DNA of 64,000 bases from Corynebacterium hylobatis (GCF_003955685.1 NZ_RXHJ01000014.1:1-64000), one strand, 5' to 3'; positions 9,014-19,014 are shown, counted from the stretch's first letter. Program-made: numbers and translations. The notes: generated by a model from the sequence alone, not told the origin.

Positions 9014-9475
9014 GTGGATTCGATTGTCCTGCAGATCTTCAGGATCGGCCTGCTGCTGCTCCTGTGGTTCTTCATCTTCATGGCGGTGCGCGCCATGTAC
9101 CGGGACGTCAAACTCGCCGGTGGTGTGCAGACCAGCGCGCCGGCGGCTCCGCGCCGGACGGTGGTCCCGGGGCGTCGAGAAGCGGCGAAGCAGCTGGCTG
9201 TGGTGGAGGGCCCCCTGAAGGGCTCGCACATGGCCGTGGGCACACTGGAGGAGGTGGTGATGGGTCGTTCCCCCGACAGCGATTTCCAGTTGGGTGATGA
9301 CTTCGCCTCGGCACGCCACGCGCGGTTGTTCCGGCGGGGTTCCGACTGGTTCGTGGAGGACCTGGATTCCCGTAACGGCACCTTCGTCAACGGCGCACGT
9401 ATTGATCAGCCCGAACAGGTGGGCGTTGGCTCCGACATCAAGGTCGGCCGGACGACAGTGAGGTTGGTTCCGTGA
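9014..9475 (+). CDS. fhaB: FhaB/FipA, membrane-anchored FHA protein
   Basis: The protein has 153 residues with one N-terminal membrane segment (about residues 7-28) and a cytoplasmic FHA domain with GRSPDSD at about 84, SARH at 99-102 and SRNGTFVNG. It reads phosphothreonine marks made by the PknA/PknB kinases at the division or elongation site. The GTG start has AGGAGG 5 bases upstream. The last bases overlap the pstP start (GTGA), so the two are translationally coupled. Confidence 0.9.
   Translation: MDSIVLQIFRIGLLLLLWFFIFMAVRAMYRDVKLAGGVQTSAPAAPRRTVVPGRREAAKQLAVVEGPLKGSHMAVGTLEEVVMGRSPDSDFQLGDDFASARHARLFRRGSDWFVEDLDSRNGTFVNGARIDQPEQVGVGSDIKVGRTTVRLVP
9171..9183 (-). repeat. dispersed 13-mer GCTTCTCGACGCC
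   Basis: Exact copy, inside fhaB. Confidence 0.8.
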
Positions 9476-10881
9476 GTCTGAGACTGAATTATGCGGCGCT
9501 CTCCGACCGCGGCCTGGTCCGCGGCAACAACGAGGACTCCGCCTATGCGGGCCCCAACATGCTGATCATCGCCGACGGCATGGGTGGCCACGCAGCCGGT
9601 GAGATCGCCAGCCAGATGATGGTCACCCATCTCGAGCGCCTCGACGCCGACCCCGACGACAACGACATGCTCGCCCTGCTGGGCAGCGTGGCCGATGACG
9701 CAAACCGGGAGATCGCCGAGGCGATCCACCAGCAGCCGGAGCACGACGGCATGGGCACCACCCTGACCGCCCTGATGTTCAACGGCCGTGGCTTCGGCCT
9801 GATCCACGTCGGTGATTCCCGCGGTTACCGGTTGCGCGACGGTGAACTCAGCCAGATCACCGTCGACGACACCTTCGTGCAGTCGCTCGTCGACGAGGGC
9901 CGCCTCGACCCGGAGGATGTGTCCTCCCACCCGCAGAAGTCCCTGATCCTCAAGGCCTACACAGGCCGGCCGGTGCAGCCGACGCTGGCGAACATCGACG
10001 CCCGCCCCGGCGACCGCATCCTGCTGTGCAGCGACGGACTCTCCGACCCGGTGACGGCCTCCACCATCGCCCAGACGCTGGTGGAGGGCACACCCACCGT
10101 CGCCGCACAACGGCTCATCGAGCTGGCGCTGCGTTCCGGCGGCCCGGACAACATCACCGTCGTCGTCGCCGACGTCGTGGAGACCGACCGGCTGGACGAG
10201 GCCGCCCTGGCCGAACTCCCCGCCACGCCAGTCACCGTGGGCGCCCTGATGGGGGAGCCGGAGGAGCAGTCCCATCCGGACACCGCCGCCGGCCGCGCGG
10301 CACTGCTGTCGCGCCAACCGAAGACCATCACCCCCGAGGGGGAAGTGAAAGCGGTGCCCTCCGGGGCACAGGAGGTGACTGCCGGCACGGCGGATGATGC
10401 CGCCCCCCGGGGCGGATTTCGTCTCCCTGCACTGATCGTCACCCTGCTGGTGCTCATCGCCCTGGTCGGCGGTGGCTGGTGGGTGTACTCTGCCGTCAAC
10501 AACTCCTATTTCATCACCACGAACGAGGAGGACCGTCTGGTCATCGAGAGTGGAGTCAACTTCTCCGTCTTCGGCCGTGACCTGCACTCCCCCTACCAGG
10601 AGACCTGCCTCAACGAGGCAGGTGCACTCCGCCTGGTCGACGTGGGCAGCACCGAGACCTGCTCACCGTTCACCCTGCAGGCCCTGCCCGAATCAGCCCG
10701 CAACTCCGTCGCGGGACTGGCCACGGGCTCCTACGACGAGGTCACCCAGCAGCTGCGCCGCCTGGCTGACCAGGCCCTGCCCGTGTGCATCGACCGGGAG
10801 AACCCGCCGGAAGGCGAGGATCCTGCAACCACCGGCGGGGATCTCTCCCGCCCGGGCATCAACTGCCGGGAGGTGTCCTAG
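9472..10881 (+). CDS. pstP: PstP, PPM-family Ser/Thr protein phosphatase
   Basis: The 469-residue protein has a cytoplasmic PP2C/PPM catalytic domain with the metal-binding signatures SDRGLVRGNNEDS, IADGMGGHAAGE, VGDSRGYRLR, SDGLSD and GGPDNITVVV. A membrane helix follows at about residues 317-340, then an extracellular tail of about 125 residues with several cysteines. It reverses phosphorylation by PknA and PknB and acts on cell-wall and division proteins. It starts at a GTG overlapping fhaB and is followed without a gap by rodA. Confidence 0.94.
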   Translation: MSLRLNYAALSDRGLVRGNNEDSAYAGPNMLIIADGMGGHAAGEIASQMMVTHLERLDADPDDNDMLALLGSVADDANREIAEAIHQQPEHDGMGTTLTALMFNGRGFGLIHVGDSRGYRLRDGELSQITVDDTFVQSLVDEGRLDPEDVSSHPQKSLILKAYTGRPVQPTLANIDARPGDRILLCSDGLSDPVTASTIAQTLVEGTPTVAAQRLIELALRSGGPDNITVVVADVVETDRLDEAALAELPATPVTVGALMGEPEEQSHPDTAAGRAALLSRQPKTITPEGEVKAVPSGAQEVTAGTADDAAPRGGFRLPALIVTLLVLIALVGGGWWVYSAVNNSYFITTNEEDRLVIESGVNFSVFGRDLHSPYQETCLNEAGALRLVDVGSTETCSPFTLQALPESARNSVAGLATGSYDEVTQQLRRLADQALPVCIDRENPPEGEDPATTGGDLSRPGINCREVS

Positions 10882-12243
10882 ATGTCCCGCTTCCTCTCCC
10901 GCCGCACTGAGCTGAGTCTGCTCATCCTCGCGGCGATCGTCCTCACCATGATGCTGGCCGGCCTGGAGCTGAGCCAGGGCAACGTCCTGAGCACCGACAT
11001 GCTGTGGCTCATCGGCGGCTTCATCGTGGTCTTCGCCGTCGCGCACATCGGGCTGCTCATCTTCGCCCCGCAGGCGGACCAGCTCATGCTGCCCATCGCC
11101 GCCCTGCTCAACGGCATCGGCCTGGTGACCATCCACCGCCTCGACCTGGCCACCGGCACCTCGATGGCCAGCCGGCAGGTGATGTGGACGCTGGTGGGCA
11201 TCGTGCTGCTCATCGGCGTGCTGGTGACCATCCGGGACCACAAGGTCCTGACCAAGTACTCCTACCTCCTGGGAGTGGTGGGCCTGGTGCTGCTGGCCCT
11301 GCCCCTGGTGTGGCCGACGTCCATCAACGCCGACGCCCGCATCTGGATCTCCATCGGCCCGTTCTCCGTGCAGCCCGGTGAGTTCTCCAAGATCCTGCTG
11401 CTGCTCTTCTTCGCGCAGCTGCTGGTGACCAAGCGTGCCCTGTTCACCGTCGCCGGCTACCGCTTCCTGGGCATCGACTTCCCGCGTCTGCGGGACCTCG
11501 CGCCGATCCTGGCGGTGTGGGCCATCGCGATCCTCATCATGGCCGTCTCCAACGACTTCGGCCCGGCGCTGCTGCTGTTCACCACCGTCCTGGGCATGAT
11601 GTACCTGGCCACCGGCCGGGGTTCCTGGCTTCTCATCGGCCTGGCGCTGGTCGCCGCCGGCGGCGCCGCCGTGTACCAGGTCTCGGACAAGATCCAGGAG
11701 CGCGTGACCAACTTCCTCGATCCCGTGGCCAACTACGACTCCACCGGATACCAGCTCTCCCAGGCCCTGTTCGGCATGTCCTGGGGCGGGGTCACCGGCA
11801 CCGGCATCGGCCAGGGCAACCCGGAGATCGTGCCCGTCGCCCACTCCGACTTCATCCTCGCCGCCGTCGGTGAGGAGCTCGGCCTGATCGGCCTGGCCGC
11901 CGTCCTCGTTCTCTTCGCACTGCTGGTGGCCCGCGGATTCCGAGCCTCCCTGCAGGTGCGCGACTCCTACGGCAAGCTCGTCGCCGGCGGCCTGTCGCTG
12001 ACCATCGCCATCCAGGTCTTCGTGGTCACCGCCGGCATCTCCGCGCTCATGCCGATGACCGGCCTGACCACCCCCTTCATGTCGGCCGGCGGTTCCTCGC
12101 TCATGGCCAACTACATCCTGTTGGGCCTGCTGTTGCGGATCTCCCATTCCGCCCGCCGCCCGGCAGAGCAGGCCCCGGGCATCGAACTGCCCTCCGGCAC
12201 CGGTCTGTTCCCCTCCCAGCCTGAACCGGGAGTCACGCGATGA
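10882..12243 (+). CDS. rodA: RodA, SEDS peptidoglycan glycosyltransferase
   Basis: The 453-residue polytopic membrane protein belongs to the FtsW/RodA/SpoVE family, with many hydrophobic helices and the conserved LQPGEFSK-like stretch (VQPGEFSKI) and NDFGPALLL segment. It polymerises lipid II during elongation together with the class B penicillin-binding protein encoded next. The ATG directly follows the pstP stop, and the 3' end overlaps pbpA by 4 bases. A second SEDS protein, FtsW, would be expected elsewhere in the genome. Confidence 0.93.
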   Translation: MSRFLSRRTELSLLILAAIVLTMMLAGLELSQGNVLSTDMLWLIGGFIVVFAVAHIGLLIFAPQADQLMLPIAALLNGIGLVTIHRLDLATGTSMASRQVMWTLVGIVLLIGVLVTIRDHKVLTKYSYLLGVVGLVLLALPLVWPTSINADARIWISIGPFSVQPGEFSKILLLLFFAQLLVTKRALFTVAGYRFLGIDFPRLRDLAPILAVWAIAILIMAVSNDFGPALLLFTTVLGMMYLATGRGSWLLIGLALVAAGGAAVYQVSDKIQERVTNFLDPVANYDSTGYQLSQALFGMSWGGVTGTGIGQGNPEIVPVAHSDFILAAVGEELGLIGLAAVLVLFALLVARGFRASLQVRDSYGKLVAGGLSLTIAIQVFVVTAGISALMPMTGLTTPFMSAGGSSLMANYILLGLLLRISHSARRPAEQAPGIELPSGTGLFPSQPEPGVTR

Positions 12244-13673
12244 ATCGTTCCATCCGTTTCGTCTCCATCTTCGCCCTCCTCCTCACCCTGGTCCTGCTGG
12301 TCAACCTCACCATCATCCACGCCTTCCGCGAGGAGGAGTACGCCAGCAACCCGCTCAACCAGCGTGGTTTCTACGAGCTCAAGTCCACCCCGCGCGGGCA
12401 GATCTCGGCCGGCGGCATGGTGCTGGCCTCCTCCGCCGCCGATGAGGAAGGCCTCTACCAGCGTTCCTACCCCTCCGAGAACCCTGCCGCCTTCGGCTCG
12501 GTGACCGGTTTCCTCTCCGACCGCTACGGTGCCTCCGGACTGGAGTCCTCCTACAACGGGGTGCTCAACGGCACCGACTCCTCGCTGTTCGCCTCCCGCT
12601 GGATGGACGTGCTCACCGGCCGGGACACCGCCGGCGCGAACCTGGAGCTCACCATCGACCCGCGGATGCAGGAGGTCGCCCACCAGCAGCTGACGGCCAA
12701 CAACTACGAGGGTGCGGTCGTCGCCATGCGCCCCTCCAGCGGCGCGGTCCTGGCCCTGGCCTCCTCCCCCGGTTTCGACCCGAACCCGCTGGTCAACCCG
12801 TCCACCGCTGATGCCACCTGGGAGGCCCTGAACTCGGATCCCGGTAACCCCCTGATCAACCACGCCAGCCAGGAGACACTGCCGCCGGGGTCGATCTTCA
12901 AGATCATCACCACCGCCGCGGGCCTGAACAACGGCTACTCCGCCGGCTCATCGCTGACCGGCGCGCCGTCGATCACCCTGCCGGGCACGAACACGTCCCT
13001 AACCAACTACGCGGGCCAGGCCTGCGCCGGCGGCGGATCCGTCACCCTGGAGACCGCCTTCGAGCTGTCCTGCAACACCGCCTTCGTGGAGATGGCCATC
13101 GACGTCGGCACCGACGAGATGCGTTCGGCCGCCGAGGCCTTCGGCATCGGCGAGGACTACGACCTCGGCCTGCCCACCTCCCCGGGCAGCCTCGGTGACA
13201 TCCCGGATGCCGCCGCCCTCGGCCAGACCTCCATCGGCCAGCGCGACGTGACCATGTCGGCGCTGCAGGCCGCGGTGATGGCCGCGACCGTCGCCAATGA
13301 CGGGCGCCGGATGGAGCCCTACGTCGTTGACCGGATCACCGGCAGTGATCTGGAGGAGCTGCGCAGCTCTGAGCCGAACGAGATCACCCAGGCCATCTCC
13401 CCGGAGGTCGCCGGCCAGCTCGAGCAGCTCATGCTCGCCTCCGAGCGCAACACCTCCGGCGGGCGGGCGGGTATCGCCTCCAAGACGGGTACCGCCGAGC
13501 ACGGCGCCGACGGCACCCCGCCGCACACCTGGTACGTGGCCTACCTGCCCGACCAGGATGTGGCCGTGGCCGTGGTGGTCAAGGACGGCGGCGGTTACGG
13601 CCGCGGCGCCACCGGCGGCCAGGTGGCCTCGCCGGTCGGGCGCGCTGTTCTCGACGCCGCGGGGGGTGCATGA
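12240..13673 (+). CDS. pbpA: PbpA, class B penicillin-binding protein (transpeptidase)
   Basis: The 477-residue protein has an N-terminal membrane anchor (about residues 7-27), a short dimerisation region and a transpeptidase domain. Active-site motifs are in order: SIFK (SxxK) near residue 217, SCN (SxN) and KTGTAEHG (KTG) near residue 415. It cross-links peptidoglycan made by RodA. It overlaps rodA and pknA by ATGA-type junctions. The length is typical of actinobacterial PbpA, and no PASTA domains are present. Confidence 0.93.
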   Translation: MNRSIRFVSIFALLLTLVLLVNLTIIHAFREEEYASNPLNQRGFYELKSTPRGQISAGGMVLASSAADEEGLYQRSYPSENPAAFGSVTGFLSDRYGASGLESSYNGVLNGTDSSLFASRWMDVLTGRDTAGANLELTIDPRMQEVAHQQLTANNYEGAVVAMRPSSGAVLALASSPGFDPNPLVNPSTADATWEALNSDPGNPLINHASQETLPPGSIFKIITTAAGLNNGYSAGSSLTGAPSITLPGTNTSLTNYAGQACAGGGSVTLETAFELSCNTAFVEMAIDVGTDEMRSAAEAFGIGEDYDLGLPTSPGSLGDIPDAAALGQTSIGQRDVTMSALQAAVMAATVANDGRRMEPYVVDRITGSDLEELRSSEPNEITQAISPEVAGQLEQLMLASERNTSGGRAGIASKTGTAEHGADGTPPHTWYVAYLPDQDVAVAVVVKDGGGYGRGATGGQVASPVGRAVLDAAGGA

Positions 13674-15217
13674 TGAGTGACACGGCAGGCCGCGAGCGGC
13701 TCCAGGAACTGGTCGGCGAGGACTATGTCCTGCAGTGGATCATCGGCCACGGCGGCATGTCCACCGTGTGGCTGGCCGATGACGTCCGCAACGACCGGGA
13801 GGTGGCGGTCAAGGTCCTGCGCCCGGAGTTCTCCGACAACCGCGAATTTCTCGACCGATTCCGCAACGAGGCGGAGACCGCCGAACTGATCGACTCCGAC
13901 AACGTCGTGCGCACCTACGACTACCGCGAGGTCCCTGACCCGGCAGGCCACACCTTCTGCTTCATCGTCATGGAGTATATCCGCGGTGAATCACTGGCCG
14001 ACATGCTCGCCCGCGAGGAGACCCTCGATGAGGAACTGGCCCTCGACGTCCTCGAGCAGTCCGCCCACGGACTGTCCGTCATCCACCGCATGGACCTGGT
14101 CCACCGCGACATCAAGCCCGGCAACCTCATGATCACCCAGAACGGGCAGGTCAAGATCACGGACTTCGGCATCGCCAAGGCCGCCGCCGCGGTGCCGCTC
14201 ACGCGCACCGGCATGGTCGTGGGCACCGCCCAGTACGTCTCCCCGGAGCAGGCCCAGGGCCGGGAGGTCACCGCCACCAGCGACATCTACTCGCTCGGCG
14301 TCGTCGGTTACGAGATGCTCGCCGGCCGCCGCCCCTTCACCGGTGACTCCTCCGTCTCTGTGGCACTGGCCCACATCAGCCAGGCCCCGCCGGCCTTGTC
14401 CACGACCGTCAGCGCCCAGACCCGGGAGCTCATCGGTATCGCCCTGCGCAAGGACCCCGGCCAGCGCTTCGCCGACGGCAACGAGATGGCCCTGGCCGTC
14501 TCCGCAGTGCGTCTGGGCCAGCGCCCGCCGCAGCCGAAGTCCGCGGCGATGACCCGGCAGGCGCCCGAGCCCACGCCCACCGAGTCGACCCGCATGCTGG
14601 GGGCCACCGCCCACCCGACGACCCTGCGCCCCGCGACGGCAGCCCCGGGCACAGGCGCAGCCGCCGCCCCGCAGACCATCCCGCCGCACCCCGCTGTCCG
14701 TTCCACCCCGACCCGCGGGACCGGTGCCGGTGCCGGAACCGGGGGCGGGGGCGGGGGTTTCCGCACCGGGCTCGTCATCGCCCTGCTCATCGCCGCTCTG
14801 GGTGGCGGCGCGGCCTTCCTCGCCTGGCAGGCCGGCCTCTTCGGCGGGGATGAGGGGACCGACCCGGATCCGACGACCACGGCGACCACCACCCAGGAGG
14901 TCGTCACCGAGTGGGTGACCCCCACCGTGCCTGCTCCTGTCCCGCAGCCGGCGCCCCGCCCGCAGCCGACGGTCACCGAGGGGGTCCCACCCACCACAGT
15001 GGCCCCGACCCCGACCTCCTCGCCCGGACCGACCGGCACAGCGACGCCCACGCCGACCGCAACTCCGACGCCCACACCGACGGTCGCACCGACCCCGACG
15101 CCCACGCCCGCAGTTCCCACGCCGACCCAGGCACCACCCACGACAGCCGACGCATCCCCGGCCGAGGACGATGAGTCCGCAGGCAGCCCGGCGTTCCTGA
15201 CCAACGGAGAAACGTAG
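13670..15217 (+). CDS. pknA: PknA, transmembrane Ser/Thr protein kinase
   Basis: The 515-residue protein has a Hanks-type kinase domain (about residues 12-275) with glycine loop GHGGMSTVW, VAVKVL lysine, catalytic HRDIKPGN near 144 and DFGIAKA. A membrane helix follows at about 364-386. The outer tail is about 110 residues of Thr-Pro repeats, a likely cell-wall-spanning or glycosylated stalk, longer than in many homologues. It phosphorylates cell-shape and division proteins together with PknB. Two adjacent ATG codons at the start overlap the pbpA stop. Confidence 0.94.
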   Translation: MMSDTAGRERLQELVGEDYVLQWIIGHGGMSTVWLADDVRNDREVAVKVLRPEFSDNREFLDRFRNEAETAELIDSDNVVRTYDYREVPDPAGHTFCFIVMEYIRGESLADMLAREETLDEELALDVLEQSAHGLSVIHRMDLVHRDIKPGNLMITQNGQVKITDFGIAKAAAAVPLTRTGMVVGTAQYVSPEQAQGREVTATSDIYSLGVVGYEMLAGRRPFTGDSSVSVALAHISQAPPALSTTVSAQTRELIGIALRKDPGQRFADGNEMALAVSAVRLGQRPPQPKSAAMTRQAPEPTPTESTRMLGATAHPTTLRPATAAPGTGAAAAPQTIPPHPAVRSTPTRGTGAGAGTGGGGGGFRTGLVIALLIAALGGGAAFLAWQAGLFGGDEGTDPDPTTTATTTQEVVTEWVTPTVPAPVPQPAPRPQPTVTEGVPPTTVAPTPTSSPGPTGTATPTPTATPTPTPTVAPTPTPTPAVPTPTQAPPTTADASPAEDDESAGSPAFLTNGET

Positions 15218-17130
15218 TGACCCTGCTCAGCAACCGCTACCAGCTCGCCGAGGTCATCGGTTCCGGCGGCATGTCCGAGGTGTACGCCGCCCAGGACACC
15301 CTCATCGGCCGTGACGTGGCCGTGAAGATGCTCCGCCCCGAACTCGCCCGCGACATCAGCTTCCGGGAGCGTTTCCGCCGGGAAGCGCAGAACTCCGGTC
15401 GACTGAACCACCCGGCGATCGTCGCCGTCTACGACACGGGTGAGACGGACATGGACGGCACCGACGTGCCCTACATCGTCATGGAACGCGTCCACGGCCG
15501 CACCCTGCGCGACATCATCCGGGAGGAGGGACCCCTCGAGCCGGCCCGGGCGGCGGAGATCCTCATCCCCGTCTCCGAGGCGCTGCAGGTCAGCCACGAC
15601 GCGGGCATCATCCACCGCGACGTCAAGCCCGCGAACATCATGATCACCAACACCGGTGAGGTGAAGGTGATGGACTTCGGCATCGCCCGCGCGCTCGACG
15701 ACTCCACCTCCGCGATGACGCAGACCTCCGCGGTCATCGGCACCGCCCAGTACCTTTCCCCGGAGCAGGCGCGGGGCAAGGCCGCCGACGGCCGTTCCGA
15801 TGTCTACGCCCTGGGCTGTGTCCTCTACGAACTGCTGACCAGCCGACCGCCCTTCGAGGGGGAGACCCCCTTCGCCGTCGCCTACCAGCATGTCCAGGAG
15901 GAGCCGGACGCCCCCTCCTCACTGATCAGCACGCCCCTCTCCCCCACCGCAGCAGTCAACGTCGACGCCGTGGTGCTCACCGCCATGGCCAAACACCCCG
16001 CCGACCGCTACCAGTCGGCCGCAGCCATGGGCGATGACCTGCGCAAACTGGCCCGCAACGCGGTCACTGACGCCGCCCGCCACCACATCACCACCGTGGA
16101 ACCGGCCGAGGAATCCGAGGACACCCCCACCACCCTGACCGCCGCTGTGCCCGCACGCCGGGAGAGGGCGGCACAGAGAAGCAACCGCTGGATGGTGTGG
16201 CTCGCCGCGCTGCTCACGCTCATCGCCGTGGGTGTGGGTGGCGCGTTTGTGTGGGATATGCAGCGCAACGGCGGTGCCGGCACGTTATCGCAGACCGTCG
16301 CGGTCCCGGATGTCACCGGCCTGCCCCGCCAGGAGGCGGTCACCCGGCTCGAGGAGCTGGAACTGCGTGTCGACATCAACGAGGAACCCTCCCCCGACGT
16401 CACCCGCGGTGAGGTCATCCGCACCAACCCCACCGCCGGTTCCCAGCTGCAGAGGGGCACCACCGTCACGCTGACCGTGTCCAGCGGCCTCGAGATAACC
16501 GATGTGCCCGACCTCATCGGCTTGACCCCGCAGGAGGCCGCCGACGCCCTGACCGAGGCGGATCTCCTGCTCGAGCAGCACGTCGAGGAGGAGGTCTCCG
16601 AGACTGTCCCCACCGGGCAGATCACGGACCAGAACCCACCTGCCGGCTCACAGATCTCCAAGGGCTCGCGGGTGACCATCACCGTCTCCACCGGCCCCGC
16701 CCTCATCCGCGTACCCGCGCTGACCGGCATGCAGATCGGCCAGGCCGAGGCCACCCTCAGCAGCCTGGGACTGACCTCCCGGGTGAGCATGGTCGACTCC
16801 GCGGAACCCGAGGGCAGCGTCGTCTCCGTCAGCGACGAAGGCACCGAGGTCCCCCGCGGTACCACCATCACCCTGCAGGTCTCCGCCGGCCTGGCACTGA
16901 CCATGCCCGACATCACCAGACTTGATGAGTCCAAGGCCCTGGACTACCTGCGTGAGCAGGGCTGGACCGGCCGCCTGATCACCGGGGATCCCGTGGCCAC
17001 GGGCGCGCTTCTCGACACCGGCCTCATCGCCGTCTCCGAGCCCGCCGAAGGCACCCGCATCCGCAGTAACCAGGACATCACCGTCCGCTACTGGGAGTTC
17101 GATGTCGGTGTCCTCGTCCCCGGCGCATAG
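15217..17130 (+). CDS. pknB: PknB, PASTA-domain Ser/Thr protein kinase
   Basis: The 637-residue protein has a kinase domain (about 1-275) with GSGGMSEVY, VAVKML, HRDVKPAN near 134 and DFGIARAL with a Ser/Thr-rich activation loop (TSAMTQTSAV). A juxtamembrane stretch and one membrane helix at about 324-347 follow, then four extracellular PASTA domains from about 360 to the end. PASTA domains bind muropeptides or lipid II. In mycobacteria this kinase controls CwlM, MurJ and division proteins. The GTG start overlaps the pknA stop by one base. It is the last gene of the operon. Confidence 0.95.
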   Translation: MTLLSNRYQLAEVIGSGGMSEVYAAQDTLIGRDVAVKMLRPELARDISFRERFRREAQNSGRLNHPAIVAVYDTGETDMDGTDVPYIVMERVHGRTLRDIIREEGPLEPARAAEILIPVSEALQVSHDAGIIHRDVKPANIMITNTGEVKVMDFGIARALDDSTSAMTQTSAVIGTAQYLSPEQARGKAADGRSDVYALGCVLYELLTSRPPFEGETPFAVAYQHVQEEPDAPSSLISTPLSPTAAVNVDAVVLTAMAKHPADRYQSAAAMGDDLRKLARNAVTDAARHHITTVEPAEESEDTPTTLTAAVPARRERAAQRSNRWMVWLAALLTLIAVGVGGAFVWDMQRNGGAGTLSQTVAVPDVTGLPRQEAVTRLEELELRVDINEEPSPDVTRGEVIRTNPTAGSQLQRGTTVTLTVSSGLEITDVPDLIGLTPQEAADALTEADLLLEQHVEEEVSETVPTGQITDQNPPAGSQISKGSRVTITVSTGPALIRVPALTGMQIGQAEATLSSLGLTSRVSMVDSAEPEGSVVSVSDEGTEVPRGTTITLQVSAGLALTMPDITRLDESKALDYLREQGWTGRLITGDPVATGALLDTGLIAVSEPAEGTRIRSNQDITVRYWEFDVGVLVPGA

Positions 17131-17192
17131 TCCTCAACGGACGCTGAGCTGCTGCTAACCTGAACCTGACACTCCACGGAAAGGCCGACACG

Positions 17193-17459
17193 ATGCCCAA
17201 GGCAAAGATCACCAAGAGCCCCCTCGCCCACGCGACCTCCTCCACCAACCGCGCACCGGTGAAGATCAACACCGGCGGCACCCCGCTCTGGTACAAGGTC
17301 GTCATGTTCGGGCTGATGCTCGCGGGACTTGCGTGGCTGATCATCAACTACCTCGTCGGCCCCCAGGTGCCCTTCATGGTCGACCTCGGCGCCTGGAACT
17401 ACGGCCTCGGCTTCGGCCTCTTCGTCCTCGGCCTGCTCATGACCATGGGCTGGCGTTAA
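17193..17459 (+). CDS. crgA: CrgA, cell division protein
   Basis: This 88-residue protein has a basic cytoplasmic N-terminus (MPKAKITKS) and two membrane segments joined by a short loop with the conserved NYLVG and PFMVDLG-WNYG stretch. CrgA recruits and stabilises divisome proteins such as FtsI and FtsQ in mycolate-containing actinobacteria. It lies 62 bases after pknB on the same strand, the usual place. A purine-rich GGAAAGG precedes the ATG. Confidence 0.93.
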   Translation: MPKAKITKSPLAHATSSTNRAPVKINTGGTPLWYKVVMFGLMLAGLAWLIINYLVGPQVPFMVDLGAWNYGLGFGLFVLGLLMTMGWR

Positions 17460-17472
17460 CGTTCCCCGGTTG

Positions 17473-17793
17473 TCAGGAGTACCACTCGACCACATCGGCG
17501 ATGTCGGCCCGGGTCGTCCTGAATGAGTTCACCGGATGGCCCGTGTCCCTGTAGCCGAAGGCGACACCGCACACGATCTTCCGCTCCTCCCCGAGACCGA
17601 GTTCGCGGCGGATGATATCCGGGTACATCGCGATCGCTGCCTGGGGCACCGCAGCGATGCCCAGGCTCTCCGCGGACAGCAGCAGACTCGTGACATAACC
17701 GCCGCAGGAACCTCCCTCAGCCACCCTGCCGACAACCGCGGTATCCGCACCAGCGGCCTCTTCCACGCGGCGGCCGATGCCGGTGTCCACCAT
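17473..17793 (-). pseudogene. truncated nitroreductase-family gene (C-terminal part)
   Basis: The 106-residue frame matches the C-terminal half of a nitroreductase-fold flavoprotein: GGYVTSLLLSAESLG, then AIAMYPDIIRRELGL, then IVCGVAFGYRD and the NSFRTTRADIADVVEWYS end that is typical of the family. Full proteins are about 200 residues, so the FMN-binding N-terminal half is missing. A stop codon sits directly upstream of the first ATG. The break at about 17793 marks the edge of the accessory P450 block, so insertion or deletion there probably inactivated it. Confidence 0.7.
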
Positions 17794-17953
17794 TCAGAGT
17801 GCAATTTGTCGAGATTCTTCCGTAGTCACCAACTTCACAGGTCTTCAGCACAGCTGAATATCCCGTGGGCACGATTGCCCTCAACCTCAATCCACCGATC
17901 GGTTTTCGGTGAGTGACTGATCTCCGCGGTGAGTAGGGGCGCGTTGATCATCC

Positions 17954-18898
17954 TCACCCGTCTCGCACTTCCCCGCCTTTCGTCATCTCCGGGAAGTGCT
18001 CCGTCGACGCGGAGATGTGGTCGACGAACTTCCGGATCCTGAGTGGTTCCCCGGAGGGGAGGGTGCGCCACACGACGAAGACGTCGATGGGGGACGGCCG
18101 GGGTTCCAGAGGCAGGGGGACCACCTCGGATCCGTCCACGGTGTAGTTGTGCCCGTAGGGCTGCAGCAGGATGGTGTACCCGAGGCCGCGACCCACAAGG
18201 CCGCGCGCCAGGGCCGCCTCCTTGGTGACCCATTTGATCCGGGGCCGGATATTGGCCTCCTCGAACCAGCTGAGGGTGTTCTCCCGGCTGGGGTAGAGGT
18301 CCAGCAGGATGAAATTCTCGTCCTGTAGTTCAGCGAGCGTGACGCTGCTCTGCCCCGCACGTGGATGATCTCTGGCCAGGAGGACGTAGGGGTGGCGACG
18401 TTGAATCCTACGGAAATTCACGTCGGGGGTCAGGAAACGGTTGTAGGTCAGGGCAACGTCGATCTCACCCTTGTCGAGCATCTGTCTCAGCTCGTCCTGG
18501 TTGCCGCCGGGAAGTTCGAACAAGACCTGGGGGTGGTCCCGGGAGAACTCGGCGAGGAGGATCGGCAGCAGGGTCGCCGACAGCGAGGAGTAGCTCCCCA
18601 GGCGGATCGTTCCCTGGATCTCCTGGTCGGTCTCCGCCACTGCGGAAGCGGCCGCGGCGGCCCCCTCGAGCAGTGTTGAGGCAAAGGTCTTCAGATGCTC
18701 CCCGTGGGTGGTCAGAAGAACTCCTTTGGAGCGCTTGCGTTCGAACAGGGTGACGCCGAGCCCACGCTCCAGTTCCGTGATGGCGGCCGAGACTGCGGAC
18801 GGTGAGCTCAGCAGGTCGTCGGCCGCACCGGTGATACTCCCCGCACGGGACACGGCTATGAAGGCCTCCAACTGTCGAAAGGTGAACGGGATCGACAT
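17954..18898 (-). CDS. LysR-family transcriptional regulator
   Basis: The 314-residue protein has the LysR winged helix-turn-helix at residues 1-65 (FRQLEAFIAVSRAGSITGAA...SPSAVSAAITELERGLGVTLFER) and a substrate-binding co-inducer domain from about 90. It is divergent from the cytochrome P450 gene with a 116-base spacer, the classical LysR arrangement, so it probably controls the P450 operon in response to its substrate or an intermediate. The inducer is not known. Confidence 0.88.
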   Translation of the reverse strand: MSIPFTFRQLEAFIAVSRAGSITGAADDLLSSPSAVSAAITELERGLGVTLFERKRSKGVLLTTHGEHLKTFASTLLEGAAAAASAVAETDQEIQGTIRLGSYSSLSATLLPILLAEFSRDHPQVLFELPGGNQDELRQMLDKGEIDVALTYNRFLTPDVNFRRIQRRHPYVLLARDHPRAGQSSVTLAELQDENFILLDLYPSRENTLSWFEEANIRPRIKWVTKEAALARGLVGRGLGYTILLQPYGHNYTVDGSEVVPLPLEPRPSPIDVFVVWRTLPSGEPLRIRKFVDHISASTEHFPEMTKGGEVRDG

Positions 18899-19014
18899 AA
18901 GTCCATTCCTCTATTTTTCCGTGGAAGTTGAACGAAATAATACGCTTGACCCAACTATATGCGACAAGTCACAATACGTTCACATCACCACACAAATCAC
19001 AGAAAGGCGGGCCC
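18899..19014. promoter_or_regulatory. divergent LysR/P450 control region
   Basis: This 116-base AT-rich spacer lies between two divergent genes. A TTGACC at 18946-18951 with a 17-base spacer to TCACAA gives a weak P450 promoter candidate. A short TTCC-GT-GGAA dyad is at 18917-18926. The AAAGG at 19003-19007 serves as ribosome-binding site for the P450. Confidence 0.45.
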
